This document shows, one piece after another, positions 46,699 to 54,838 of a stretch of 64,000 nt of DNA. Under the pieces are notes generated by a model, which saw only the letters and a list, made by a program, of their open reading frames with translations, did no database searches and was not told where the DNA came from. The stretch spans positions 25,374 to 89,373 of the forward strand of contig JAFSTN010000020.1 of the NCBI GenBank assembly GCA_017450485.1. Direction: 5' to 3'. The position numbers and the translations under genes were made by a program. Within the stretch, counting starts at the first letter, position 1; each line of letters opens with the position of its first letter. This DNA comes from Lachnospiraceae bacterium. Lineage in GTDB: Bacteria > Bacillota > Clostridia > Lachnospirales > Lachnospiraceae.

Positions 46699-47654
46699 TG
46701 TACCATGTGATCATCAACCCTATGTCCAAATCGGGCAAGGGTATCAAACTGTGGAAGCTGCTGGAGCCGGTATTTACGGAGCGGGATATCAGGTATAAGA
46801 TGATCTACTCCGAGTATCCCGGACATATCGTCAAGATCGTATCCAGGCTTACCGATCCCATGGAAGGTTACGGTCAGATCAGGCTGATCGTGGTCGGCGG
46901 TGACGGTACCATGAATGAAGTGTTACAGGGGATCAGGGATTTCGACCTCATCAGGATAGGATATATCCCGACCGGATCGAGCAATGATTTCGCCAGAGCA
47001 CTCGGGTACCCCAAGGATCCGGTCAGACAGCTTGAGAATATACTGGATTGTACCGAACCGACCGGTGTGGATGTTGGCCTGCTCACATATATGGATGCGG
47101 TTGATGATGCGGGAAATCCCATGACAATCAGTCGAAGATTCGACGTGAGCTGCGGTATCGGGTTTGATGCGGCAGTATGCGAAGAGGCTATGCATACCGA
47201 TGGCATGAAGGGAATCCTGAACAAAATGGGCATGGGTAAGCTTACTTATCTGGCTATAGCCCTGAAGCATCTGTTGGCCAAGACCGGCGTGAGCGTATCA
47301 TATACGATCGATTCCGAAGAGCCTGTACGTCTTAAGCATTTTCTTTTTATTGCGGTGATGCAGAATAAGTACGAGGGCGGCGGATTCATGTTCTGCCCGG
47401 ATGCCGATCCTACAGACGGTAAGCTGGATCTGTGCATAGTCAGTGTAGGAAGCCGTGCCAAGGTACTGTTCGGTATCCCTCTGGCCTTTAAAGGCAAACA
47501 TGTGATGATCAGAGGGATCACATGTAAACGGGCAGGAAAGGTCAGGATACGTACTTCGGGGGAACTCTGGGTACACACCGACGGTGAGGTCCACAGAAAG
47601 AGTAAAGACTTTACAGTAGAAACACTTACGGATAAACTGATGTTGCTTAAATGA
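46698..47654 (+). CDS. Diacylglycerol kinase-like lipid kinase
   Basis: This is a 318-residue member of the DgkB/YegS/LCB5 catalytic family. INPMSKSGKG is the N-terminal phosphate loop, VVGGDGTMNEVLQG the catalytic signature, and PTGSSNDFARALG the next conserved block. It probably phosphorylates diacylglycerol or a similar lipid. It is coupled to the zinc-ribbon membrane protein. A terminator follows at once. Confidence 0.9.
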   Translation: MYHVIINPMSKSGKGIKLWKLLEPVFTERDIRYKMIYSEYPGHIVKIVSRLTDPMEGYGQIRLIVVGGDGTMNEVLQGIRDFDLIRIGYIPTGSSNDFARALGYPKDPVRQLENILDCTEPTGVDVGLLTYMDAVDDAGNPMTISRRFDVSCGIGFDAAVCEEAMHTDGMKGILNKMGMGKLTYLAIALKHLLAKTGVSVSYTIDSEEPVRLKHFLFIAVMQNKYEGGGFMFCPDADPTDGKLDLCIVSVGSRAKVLFGIPLAFKGKHVMIRGITCKRAGKVRIRTSGELWVHTDGEVHRKSKDFTVETLTDKLMLLK

Positions 47655-47657
47655 GTT

Positions 47658-47689
47658 ACACGCCGGTCATTTCGACCGGCGTGTTTTTT
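47658..47689. terminator. Terminator between the lipid kinase and hlyIII
   Basis: ACACGCCGGTC and GACCGGCGTGT form a perfect 11-bp stem around ATTTC, followed by six T on the + strand. The - strand hlyIII gene ends at its edge, so it may serve both. Confidence 0.9.
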
Positions 47690-48413
47690 ATTCAAATATC
47701 AGGTAGATACAGATGAAATGGCAGATGCTTCCGGCCATAACGAACAGATGGAATATCTCATGCGATCCCCATACACTGCCACGCTTGTTGAATCTGATCA
47801 GCTTGAGAGCATATATGATGCCCCCGATGGTGTAGATTACGCCTCCGGTATACAGCCATACGAGAGTGGATGTCGACACATGGTCGACCAGATGAGGCAT
47901 GGCGAATATGACTACCCACCCCATGGATATATATATCATGGAAGATATCCATTTCGGGCATGTGACCCACATGAGCTTGAACACCATACCCGCAAAGGCG
48001 ATTCCCCATACCACGGAGAGCAGGGGCATGCCTTCCCGTCCCATAGCGCATACACAGACAGGCGTGTATGTACCCGCTATCAATAAAAAGATCATCATAT
48101 GATCGAGTCTTTTCAGACGCATCCCCGCCTCACCGGCCAGATCAAAACAGTGATATGATGCACTGGCTCCGTACAGAGCGATCATGCTCAGCATAAATAC
48201 GGACAGAGCGATCAGGTCAGTAGTCTCTGCTCCCGATTCCGTAGCATGTATCAGAAGTACGGGAGTGAAGAGGATCGCTGCGATACAGCCTATGAAATGA
48301 GTGAGCGCACTCAAAGGATCCTTGGCGCGGAAGCGGCTGTTTCCGTTTAGGATGTTCAGGTTTTCACCTGCAAAATCGATTATGTTAGCGGATGATGCGG
48401 TTGTGTTTACCAT
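47688..48413 (-). CDS. Hemolysin III / PAQR family membrane protein
   Basis: This 241-residue protein has about seven membrane segments and the HlyIII/PAQR conserved blocks. They are SALTHFIGCIA near the N-terminus, GASASYHCFD, and GSHEIFHLFVMAGSICHF with the metal-site histidines. Despite the name, most members are membrane hydrolase- or receptor-like proteins and not toxins. I prefer the ATG at 48413, which has GGAGG at correct spacing. The ATG at 48428 contains that site and is less likely. Confidence 0.88.
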   Translation of the reverse strand: MVNTTASSANIIDFAGENLNILNGNSRFRAKDPLSALTHFIGCIAAILFTPVLLIHATESGAETTDLIALSVFMLSMIALYGASASYHCFDLAGEAGMRLKRLDHMMIFLLIAGTYTPVCVCAMGREGMPLLSVVWGIAFAGMVFKLMWVTCPKWISSMIYISMGWVVIFAMPHLVDHVSTSTLVWLYTGGVIYTIGGIIYALKLIRFNKRGSVWGSHEIFHLFVMAGSICHFICIYLIFE

Positions 48414-48597
48414 ATCTTGAACCTCCATATATCGCGTTATCGGTTTTCGGAAAACTCTTTACAGGAACCATTATAACGTCTTCAAGAACATTGTCAAGAG
48501 TTTTTGAAAAACCTGTTAAAAGATTTTTGTTGTATTGCCTATATTTCAGTGTTATGATTTTATTATCTCTCGCTTTTTGCGTCGGAAAGGACAGGAC

Positions 48598-49119
48598 ATG
48601 CAGATCAGGACAGAGTATAAAACCGTGGAATTCATGCTGCCGGCATATTCGGAGATACCGGGTGTCGGTCTTTTTCTCGAGCAGGTTTCCAAGTACATCA
48701 ATGAATATCTGATCCCTCTCGGAGAACCCGAGCTTACCGGATCCATGATCAGCAATTATGTAAAAAAAGGTATAATAGCCAACCCTGTCAAGAAGCAGTA
48801 TGGCAGAGAGCAGATCGCGTACCTTATATTTATAGCTATCGCAAAGACCGTTCTCTCTCTGGAGGATATCACGACCATGATCGAACTTCAGCGCAGCCAT
48901 ACCGATGTTGAGACGGCATACGGATATTTCCGTGAGAAATTCATTGAGATACTGGAGGCTGTGTTTGAGTCAAAGACCATAGATGTCCTTCATGGTGAAG
49001 AACTTATCGTTACTTTGGCTCAGAATATAATGATCACGGCAGCACACAAGATTTATCTGGACATCACCTTTGACGGTATGAAAGAGGTTCGGACAGGGAA
49101 TGAGGAAGAGTCATCATAA
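48598..49119 (+). CDS. DUF1836 protein (HTH-like)
   Basis: This 173-residue protein is of the DUF1836 family. TGSMISNYVKKGIIANPVKK and YGREQIAYLIFIAIAK are diagnostic, and the segment resembles a MerR-type winged helix. It may be a small regulator. AAAGGACAGG precedes the ATG at 48598; an in-frame ATG at 48535 lies in A/T-rich leader sequence. It overlaps the following GGDEF gene by 20 bases, so the two are co-expressed. Confidence 0.85.
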   Translation: MQIRTEYKTVEFMLPAYSEIPGVGLFLEQVSKYINEYLIPLGEPELTGSMISNYVKKGIIANPVKKQYGREQIAYLIFIAIAKTVLSLEDITTMIELQRSHTDVETAYGYFREKFIEILEAVFESKTIDVLHGEELIVTLAQNIMITAAHKIYLDITFDGMKEVRTGNEEESS

Positions 49120-50974
49120 TATTTCTGATACAGTCAGAAAAATGGGGATAGGTAACCTCGTCGGAACATTGCTCATGGCTTTGTTTTTTGTTTCGCTGAG
49201 CATTATTTTCTATGTATTTCTCAATGCTTCCATCAAAGAAAACATTATGAATAGGGATATGCTCATGGCCAAGGAATCCATAGCTCTGTATGAGCGTTAT
49301 CTGGCCAAGGGTATGGACCTGGTGGAGTTTGAGAGCGATCAGATATATTCAATGATCAACCGAGGTGTCGATCATGAGGTATTACTGACACATATGACGG
49401 CTGCAACCGGGATCATTATAGAGAACTATGACGGGGATTCTACCGGACTGTACGGATATATAGGCGGTGAGTATATGGACGGTTCGGGATGGATACCCGA
49501 TGATGATTACGATCCGACCGCACGGCCGTGGTACCGCTCGGCAATGGTCCATCGCGGAAAGCTGACTTTCGTGGATCCCTATCTGGATGCACAGACAGGT
49601 ACGATCATGCTGACACTGGTCAAGACTCTGGGCGGAAGTTCGGATGTTGTCGCTCTTGATATGAGCCTGACAGATATTCAGGAGATAACCGAGAGCCATT
49701 CTGATGTAAGCGGTGGACAGGTGCTTATGCTGGTGGACAGTTCGGGCACGGTGATAGCTCACCCGGATAAAGGCGTGATCGGGTTTAATTATCTGGATAA
49801 CCAGCAGTCTCTGGAGGGCTTCATCATAAGTCTTGTGACCCAGGGCAAATCCGGACATTTCGAGACCATGTTTGCCGGAGAACAGTATATGGTATATACC
49901 GAGAAGCTGGCCGGCTCCTGGTATTGTATCTCGGTGACGGAAGCAGGTGACAGCTTCCGGATACTGCATATATTGCTTGCGATCACGGCTATTGTGATCA
50001 TCATAACTCTGTTCATATGCTCGCTTCTTTTCATCAATCTTACTCAGGGAAAAGCCGATAACGACGCACTGAATCAACGATTGTCGTCGGCTGCGGATAT
50101 CTATATGTCCGTCCATGATATAGATATAGTGAATGACACGGTTTATGCCATAAAAATAGACGATAAGGAGAACGATTATCTGCCGAATCCCGTAAAGGCC
50201 CGTAAAGAAATCCAGGATATGGCTCAGGAACACCTGTATTCGGCTATGGATCTGCTGACTGATGAGATGTCAAAACCCATGATACATGACTTTGTAAATC
50301 TGAGCACTCTTGATGAGCGTATGTCGGAAAGCAACACCATTACCTTGGAGTATCTTAACCACAAGAATGAATGGTGTCGTGCCAGATTTATATTATCCGA
50401 GAAAGATGAGGACGGCAGGATTACTGATGTACTGCTCCTGTTTGAGCAGATAGATGCAGAGAAACGTAACAGGGATAAACTGCTGTATCTGTCCGAAACG
50501 GATGCAATGACCGGTATCAGCAACAGAGGCAGCGGAGAGCGCAAGATCAAGGATTACGTGACTCAGGGACAGTCCGGTATGTTCATGCTCATAGATATAG
50601 ATAAGTTCAAGAGCATAAACGACAACTTCGGTCACAATGTCGGGGATCTGGTGATAATAGCCGTGGCACAGGCTCTCAAGAATGCTTTCCGCAGTACGGA
50701 TGTGGTTATGAGACTTGGCGGTGATGAATTTGCGGCTTTTGCCAGGGGAGTAGTCGACAGGGAAGCCGCAGGCTATATAGTGGACAGATTATTATCCAAT
50801 CTGGCTTCTATCGATATACCCGAGCTCGAAGGCAGAGAGATACTGATCAGTGCGGGCGTATCGTTTTATCACAGCGATGACCCGATCAGTTTTGATGAAC
50901 TATATACCCGCGCCGATCACAGCACATATAAGAGCAAAGAGCGTGCCGGTACATGCGTGACATTCTTTGAGTAA
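49100..50974 (+). CDS. Diguanylate cyclase with dCache sensor domain
   Basis: This 624-residue protein has a membrane segment (about 20-42), an extracytoplasmic double-Cache domain (45-290), a second membrane segment (about 292-316), a PAS-like linker domain (about 330-455) and a GGDEF domain. GGDEF is intact at 540-544 and the RxxD inhibitory site (RSTD, 531-534) is present, so it should make c-di-GMP under feedback control. The Cache part carries Y137, R142, W144, Y145, A148, Y161 and D187, which fits the published amino-acid-binding dCache_1AA pattern. The ligand is therefore likely an amino acid; this is inference. Confidence 0.9.
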   Translation: MRKSHHNISDTVRKMGIGNLVGTLLMALFFVSLSIIFYVFLNASIKENIMNRDMLMAKESIALYERYLAKGMDLVEFESDQIYSMINRGVDHEVLLTHMTAATGIIIENYDGDSTGLYGYIGGEYMDGSGWIPDDDYDPTARPWYRSAMVHRGKLTFVDPYLDAQTGTIMLTLVKTLGGSSDVVALDMSLTDIQEITESHSDVSGGQVLMLVDSSGTVIAHPDKGVIGFNYLDNQQSLEGFIISLVTQGKSGHFETMFAGEQYMVYTEKLAGSWYCISVTEAGDSFRILHILLAITAIVIIITLFICSLLFINLTQGKADNDALNQRLSSAADIYMSVHDIDIVNDTVYAIKIDDKENDYLPNPVKARKEIQDMAQEHLYSAMDLLTDEMSKPMIHDFVNLSTLDERMSESNTITLEYLNHKNEWCRARFILSEKDEDGRITDVLLLFEQIDAEKRNRDKLLYLSETDAMTGISNRGSGERKIKDYVTQGQSGMFMLIDIDKFKSINDNFGHNVGDLVIIAVAQALKNAFRSTDVVMRLGGDEFAAFARGVVDREAAGYIVDRLLSNLASIDIPELEGREILISAGVSFYHSDDPISFDELYTRADHSTYKSKERAGTCVTFFE

Positions 50975-51029
50975 TATGATATATTTTTCTTTTGAGTGAT
51001 CGTACACATAGTAATAAGAGGATTCAGAC

Positions 51030-52232
51030 ATGATTAACGTTGCAGTACTCGGATACGGAACCGTCGGAAGCGGAGTAGTTGAGGTTATAGAGACAAATAA
51101 AAAGGATATAGAGCGTAAGATCGGAACTTCGATCGAAGTAAAGTATATTCTGGATCTACGCGATTTTCCCGGAGATCCGCATGAATCAAAAGTAATCCAT
51201 GATTACGATCAGATAGTCAACGATCCTGATATCAGTATCGTATGTGAGACTATGGGCGGAATTGAGCCTGCATATACTTTTACAAAGAGGGCACTCTCCA
51301 AAGGCATAAGCGTATGTACCTCTAATAAGGAACTGGTAGCTGCACACGGACCGGAGCTTATCCATCTGGCGCAGAGCAATAAGTGTAACTATATGTTCGA
51401 AGCCAGTGTGGGCGGAGGCATTCCGATCATCAGACCGATGAACTGTGCGCTTACCGCGGAGCATATAGATTCCGTCATGGGTATCCTGAACGGTACCACG
51501 AACTATATTCTGACACGCATGGATGAGGATGGCGCCGACTTCGGTGATGCGCTGAAAGAGGCTCAGGATCTCGGGTACGCTGAGAAAGATCCCACTGCGG
51601 ATATAGAGGGCTATGATATCAGCCGCAAGATAGCGATCCTGTCATCTCTGGTATGCGGTCACTATGTGCATTACGAGGATATATATACTGAGGGTATCAC
51701 CCGCATTACGGCAGATGATATCAAATATGCGAAGAAAATGGACAAGACGATCAAGCTTCTGGCTATCAGCAGGGAGAATGAGGACGGATATTTCGCAATG
51801 GTCGCTCCTTTCCTGGTAGGCAGAGAGCATCCTCTGTATATGGTCAGAGAAGCTTTTAACGCTATATTCATACACGGCAACACTCTTGATGATACCATGT
51901 ACTACGGACGCGGAGCAGGTAAGCTTCCCACAGCGAGTGCTGTAGTAGCGGATGTGGTGGACTGCGCACGTCATATCGGTAAGTGCATAACCATCCTATG
52001 GGATGATGAGAAAGTGGAACTCACGGATGCAAACAAATATAAGTGTGCCTACTTCGTGAGAGTGAGTGCGGACAACAAGGCCAAAGCCGAGGAAGCGTTT
52101 AATATCGCCGAGACCGTGGAAGCCGGAGTGGACGGCGAGTTCGCTTTCGTGACCGTGGTCATGGATAACACGGCCTTTGAGGCAGCAGCTGCGAAGTGCG
52201 GTGGAATTATTACACGTATTCGAATGATTTAA
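51030..52232 (+). CDS. hom: Homoserine dehydrogenase
   Basis: Hom reduces aspartate semialdehyde to homoserine, for threonine and methionine synthesis. It has an N-terminal NAD(P) site VAVLGYGTVGSGVVEV, the signature GILNGTTNYILT and AEKDPTADIEGYD, and a C-terminal ACT domain (about residues 325-400) for feedback control. At 400 residues it is slightly shorter than the common 430. It stands before the aspartokinase gene, separated only by a large stem-loop. Confidence 0.95.
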   Translation: MINVAVLGYGTVGSGVVEVIETNKKDIERKIGTSIEVKYILDLRDFPGDPHESKVIHDYDQIVNDPDISIVCETMGGIEPAYTFTKRALSKGISVCTSNKELVAAHGPELIHLAQSNKCNYMFEASVGGGIPIIRPMNCALTAEHIDSVMGILNGTTNYILTRMDEDGADFGDALKEAQDLGYAEKDPTADIEGYDISRKIAILSSLVCGHYVHYEDIYTEGITRITADDIKYAKKMDKTIKLLAISRENEDGYFAMVAPFLVGREHPLYMVREAFNAIFIHGNTLDDTMYYGRGAGKLPTASAVVADVVDCARHIGKCITILWDDEKVELTDANKYKCAYFVRVSADNKAKAEEAFNIAETVEAGVDGEFAFVTVVMDNTAFEAAAAKCGGIITRIRMI

Positions 52233-52236
52233 TTAT

Positions 52237-52333
52237 AATCCGTAAGCATATATGATCCCCCTTGCATGCGACTATAGTTTTGCAAGCAAAACTGGACAGT
52301 ACTCGCTGCGGGGGACATATATGCTTACGGATT
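52237..52333 (+). promoter_or_regulatory. Structured element A between hom and lysC
   Basis: An 18-bp perfect stem (52237-52254 with 52316-52333) is followed by an AT/A internal loop and a CCCCC/GGGGG stem. The apical part, starting TTG, contains a perfect AGTTTTG-CAAG-CAAAACT hairpin. The 3' arm ends three bases before the lysC Shine-Dalgarno, and the 5' arm starts five bases after the hom stop. It shares architecture and sequence with element B. It is not a lysine riboswitch by sequence. Likely a cis-acting RNA controlling lysC. Confidence 0.6.
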
Positions 52334-52348
52334 TTGAGGAGATATACT

Positions 52349-53668
52349 ATGACAAAAGTAGTAAAGTTCGGTGGGAGTTCGCTGGCTGATGCCGAGCAGT
52401 TCAAGAAGGCGGCTTCGATAATCAAGGCTGAGGAAGCGAGACGGTACGTGGTTCCTTCTGCGCCCGGTAAGAGATCATCGGGTGATACGAAGGTCACCGA
52501 TATGCTTTATCAGACTTATGATCTCGCTGAAAGAGGTGGGAGCTTCACGAAGTCTCTGGCGGATATCAAAGCCAGATATGATGAGATCATCAAAGGCTTA
52601 GAACTGGATCTGTCATTGGACGATGAGTTCAAGACAATCGAAGACAGATTTGCCAATAAAGCAGGACGCGATTATGCCGCCTCGAGAGGGGAGTATCTGA
52701 ACGGACGCATCATGGCCGCTTATCTGGGCTATGAATTTGTGGACGCTGCCGAGGTCATCAGATTTGATGAGGATGGACTGTTTGATCCCCAGACCACGGC
52801 TAAGCTCATGAGGAAGCGTCTGAGCAAGCTTGAGCATGCGGTTATTCCCGGATTCTACGGAGCATTTGCCGATGGTACGGTCAAGACTTTCTCCAGAGGC
52901 GGATCGGATATCACCGGCTCGATCGTGGCAGGCGCGATCAAGGCCGATGTATATGAGAACTGGACCGATGTCAGCGGCTTCATGGTAGCCGATCCCAGGA
53001 TCATAGATCATCCCGAGAGTATAGAGACCATCACTTACAGAGAGCTCCGCGAGCTTGCATATATGGGTGCGAGCGTGCTGCACGAGGAGGCCATCTTCCC
53101 GGTACGTAAGGAGGGTATCCCGATCAATATCCGCAATACCAATGATCCGGAGGCATCAGGCACCTGGATCGTGGAGAGCACATGCCAGAAATCGAAATAT
53201 GTCATCACCGGCATCGCCGGCAAAAAGGGATTCTGCTCGGTTAATATCGAAAAAGAGCTGATGAACTCCGAGATAGGTTTCGGTCGTAAGGTTCTGCAGG
53301 CTTTCGAGGATTACGGATTATCTTTCGAACATGTTCCTTCGGGCATAGATACTCTCACCGTATTCGTTCATCAGGATGAGTTCATGGATAAGGAGCAGCA
53401 GGTAGTCAGTGCAATACACAGACTGGCTGATCCGGATACCATAGATATAGAAGCGGACATAGCGCTGATAGCGGTAGTGGGACGCGGAATGAAGTCCACG
53501 CGCGGTACCGCAGGCCGTATATTCTCCGCCCTCGCTCATGCAAATGTCAATGTCAAGATGATCGACCAGGGATCCTCGGAGCTGAATATCATTATCGGCG
53601 TGGCTAATCAGGATTTTGAGGCGGCCATAAAAGCGATATATGACATTTTTGTAACTGCGGCTATTTAA
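52349..53668 (+). CDS. lysC: Aspartate kinase
   Basis: This enzyme phosphorylates aspartate, the entry step to lysine, threonine and methionine. The 439-residue monofunctional form has KFGGSSLADAEQFK at the N-terminus, FSRGGSDITGS in the kinase core and tandem C-terminal ACT domains (GFCSVNIEKELMNSE, VVGRGMKSTRGTAGR) for feedback inhibition. I choose the ATG at 52349 with GAGGAG before it; the frame upstream runs through structured element A. Which amino acid inhibits it cannot be told. Confidence 0.95.
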   Translation: MTKVVKFGGSSLADAEQFKKAASIIKAEEARRYVVPSAPGKRSSGDTKVTDMLYQTYDLAERGGSFTKSLADIKARYDEIIKGLELDLSLDDEFKTIEDRFANKAGRDYAASRGEYLNGRIMAAYLGYEFVDAAEVIRFDEDGLFDPQTTAKLMRKRLSKLEHAVIPGFYGAFADGTVKTFSRGGSDITGSIVAGAIKADVYENWTDVSGFMVADPRIIDHPESIETITYRELRELAYMGASVLHEEAIFPVRKEGIPINIRNTNDPEASGTWIVESTCQKSKYVITGIAGKKGFCSVNIEKELMNSEIGFGRKVLQAFEDYGLSFEHVPSGIDTLTVFVHQDEFMDKEQQVVSAIHRLADPDTIDIEADIALIAVVGRGMKSTRGTAGRIFSALAHANVNVKMIDQGSSELNIIIGVANQDFEAAIKAIYDIFVTAAI

Positions 53669-53692
53669 ATCGGATCACTGAACCCGGTCACT

Positions 53693-53776
53693 AAGCCCGA
53701 TCATATATATGATTTCCTTGTCTGCGGCCCGTTAGTCCTCGACTGCGGAAACATATATATGCTCGGGCTTATTTTT
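53693..53776 (+). promoter_or_regulatory. Structured element B / terminator after lysC
   Basis: AAGCCCGA pairs with TCGGGCTT, then after a T/C mismatch CATATATATG pairs with CATATATATG, then an AT/A internal loop and TTCC/GGAA. The apical part starts TTG and ends CTCGACTGC. The 3' side runs into ATTTTT, so it can terminate lysC transcription. The order of stem, AT/A loop, short stem, TTG and CTCG(n)CTGCGG matches element A. Confidence 0.65.
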
Positions 53777-53823
53777 GCCCCAATGAATTATCTGAAAATA
53801 ATTAAAAAAATTACAAAAATGTG

Positions 53824-53851
53824 TTGACAATTAAAAATGAAATGATATAAT
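53824..53851 (+). promoter_or_regulatory. Consensus promoter of the noncoding RNA
   Basis: TTGACA and TATAAT, both perfect, are separated by 16 bases. This is the best promoter match I found in the window. Confidence 0.85.
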
Positions 53852-53857
53852 TAACTC

Positions 53858-54210
53858 ATAAAGAAACAGAGAGACAACAAAGTAACAAACAATTACCCAA
53901 CGAATCGGGTAAGGAACAAATCAAATCACAACGAAAGAAAGGATAGCAGCCGAAAACTAATACTCGGAAGAGGTACAGTCCAATGGGTATATGATATAGA
54001 TGAACTGAATATGGAACGCTAACATCCAATTGTATCGAGTGCATAATGAACGGAGTGGTCAGGAAGCTTACAGATGATAAGCCGCCACAGATATCTGAAT
54101 ATCAAATTCATGCGAGAGGGTACAGGATCAGTAGACGGAGGATAAGTCCATTGGATACGTCAGTTAAGTAGCGGGTGTCGAACGAAAGAGTCGATGCCCG
54201 CTACTTTTTT
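53858..54210 (+). ncRNA. Structured noncoding RNA of about 350 nt (raiA-like candidate)
   Basis: A perfect promoter ends seven bases upstream, and a 15-bp hairpin plus T-run closes the unit; no convincing protein frame lies between. Local stems visible are TTACCC/GGGTAA (53893/53907), CCGA/TCGG (53950/53964) and a nested GTGG...GCTTA-CAGATGA-TAAGC...CCAC (54055-54088). TCCAATGG at 53979 pairs with CCATTGGA at 54148, enclosing about 170 bases. It is not tmRNA, RNase P, 6S or SRP RNA by the hallmarks I know. Size, ornate folding and Clostridial host fit the raiA RNA class, but I cannot confirm this without a covariance search. Confidence 0.7.
54167..54210 (+). terminator. Terminator of the noncoding RNA
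   Basis: A 15-bp stem (54167-54181 with 54191-54205, two G-U pairs) around ACGAAAGAG is followed by six T. Confidence 0.9.
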
Positions 54211-54234
54211 GTGTTCATGATTTTATATTTGGTA

Positions 54235-54262
54235 TTGCTTTTGTTAAAATGGACGCTATAAT
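54235..54262 (+). promoter_or_regulatory. Promoter of the DUF134-suf operon
   Basis: TTGCTT and TATAAT are separated by 16 bases. Predicted start is near 54269. Confidence 0.7.
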
Positions 54263-54269
54263 AATTATT

Positions 54270-54279
54270 GACATATGTC
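54270..54279. promoter_or_regulatory. Possible operator at the DUF134-suf transcription start
   Basis: GACATATGTC is a perfect 10-bp palindrome at about +1 to +10. A related GCACATGTC follows 16 bases on. A site here would fit repression by a DNA-binding protein; DUF134, encoded next, is an obvious candidate. Confidence 0.45.
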
Positions 54280-54328
54280 GGAAATGCACATGTCTTATTT
54301 CGGATCTGTCACCAAAGGGGGCGGAAAT

Positions 54329-54760
54329 ATGTCCAGACCACAGAGAAACAGAAAAATATGTTCCGAGCCGAAATTCAGACGTTTTGCGCCAGTAGGCAAC
54401 GGGACAGTCATGAACGTGTACGAGGATCCGTCAGAACAGACGGAAGCCACCGGTGAAGCTTCCCTTGGGCAGATGGATGCGACTTGTGAGGATATACTTC
54501 TGAACGTCGATGAATATGAAGCCATCAGGCTTATAGATTTCGTAGGACTTACCCAGGAACAGTGTGCCAGACACATGGGTGTCGCACGGACTACTGTGAC
54601 GGAGATATATGACAAGGCCAGACATAAGATCGCCATTATGCTGATCGAGGGTAAGAAACTTCGGATAGACGGGGGCAATTATTCCGTATGCGGAGGAACA
54701 CATCCGGACGGTGATGCCATATGTTCGAAGTGCTTGTCTGTGCTTGGTATAAGCCAATAA
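54329..54760 (+). CDS. DUF134 family DNA-binding regulator
   Basis: This 143-residue protein begins MSRPQRNRKICSEP...FRRFAPVG, the DUF134 signature. A sigma-70 region-4-like helix-turn-helix follows (LTQEQCARHMGVARTTVTEI). The C-terminus has C121, C132 and C135 (C-x10-C-x2-C), which with C11 could bind a metal or Fe-S cluster; this is inference. I choose the ATG at 54329 after AAGGGGGCGG; a frame from 54275 would start in the operator-like palindrome. It heads the suf gene cluster and may control it. Confidence 0.85.
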   Translation: MSRPQRNRKICSEPKFRRFAPVGNGTVMNVYEDPSEQTEATGEASLGQMDATCEDILLNVDEYEAIRLIDFVGLTQEQCARHMGVARTTVTEIYDKARHKIAIMLIEGKKLRIDGGNYSVCGGTHPDGDAICSKCLSVLGISQ

Positions 54761-54838
54761 CATTTATAGGGGATTTTCCGCAGGAAATAGCGATGTCATA
54801 TAGTTTATATTTACAGATGCAGGAAAGGATAACACGTA

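Noticed and set aside
47688-48413. Haemolysin or virulence toxin
   Set aside because: HlyIII/PAQR proteins are widespread membrane proteins in non-pathogens; the name does not support a toxin role.
52237-52348. Lysine riboswitch before lysC
   Set aside because: The conserved lysine-riboswitch core segments are absent and the region is too short; the element present has a different architecture.
54046-54171. 41-codon open frame (starts MNGVVRKL) inside the noncoding RNA
   Set aside because: No ribosome site, its bases form the nested 54055-54088 stem and the 3' long-range arm, and the composition is basic and unlike neighbouring proteins. RNA pairing explains the sequence better.
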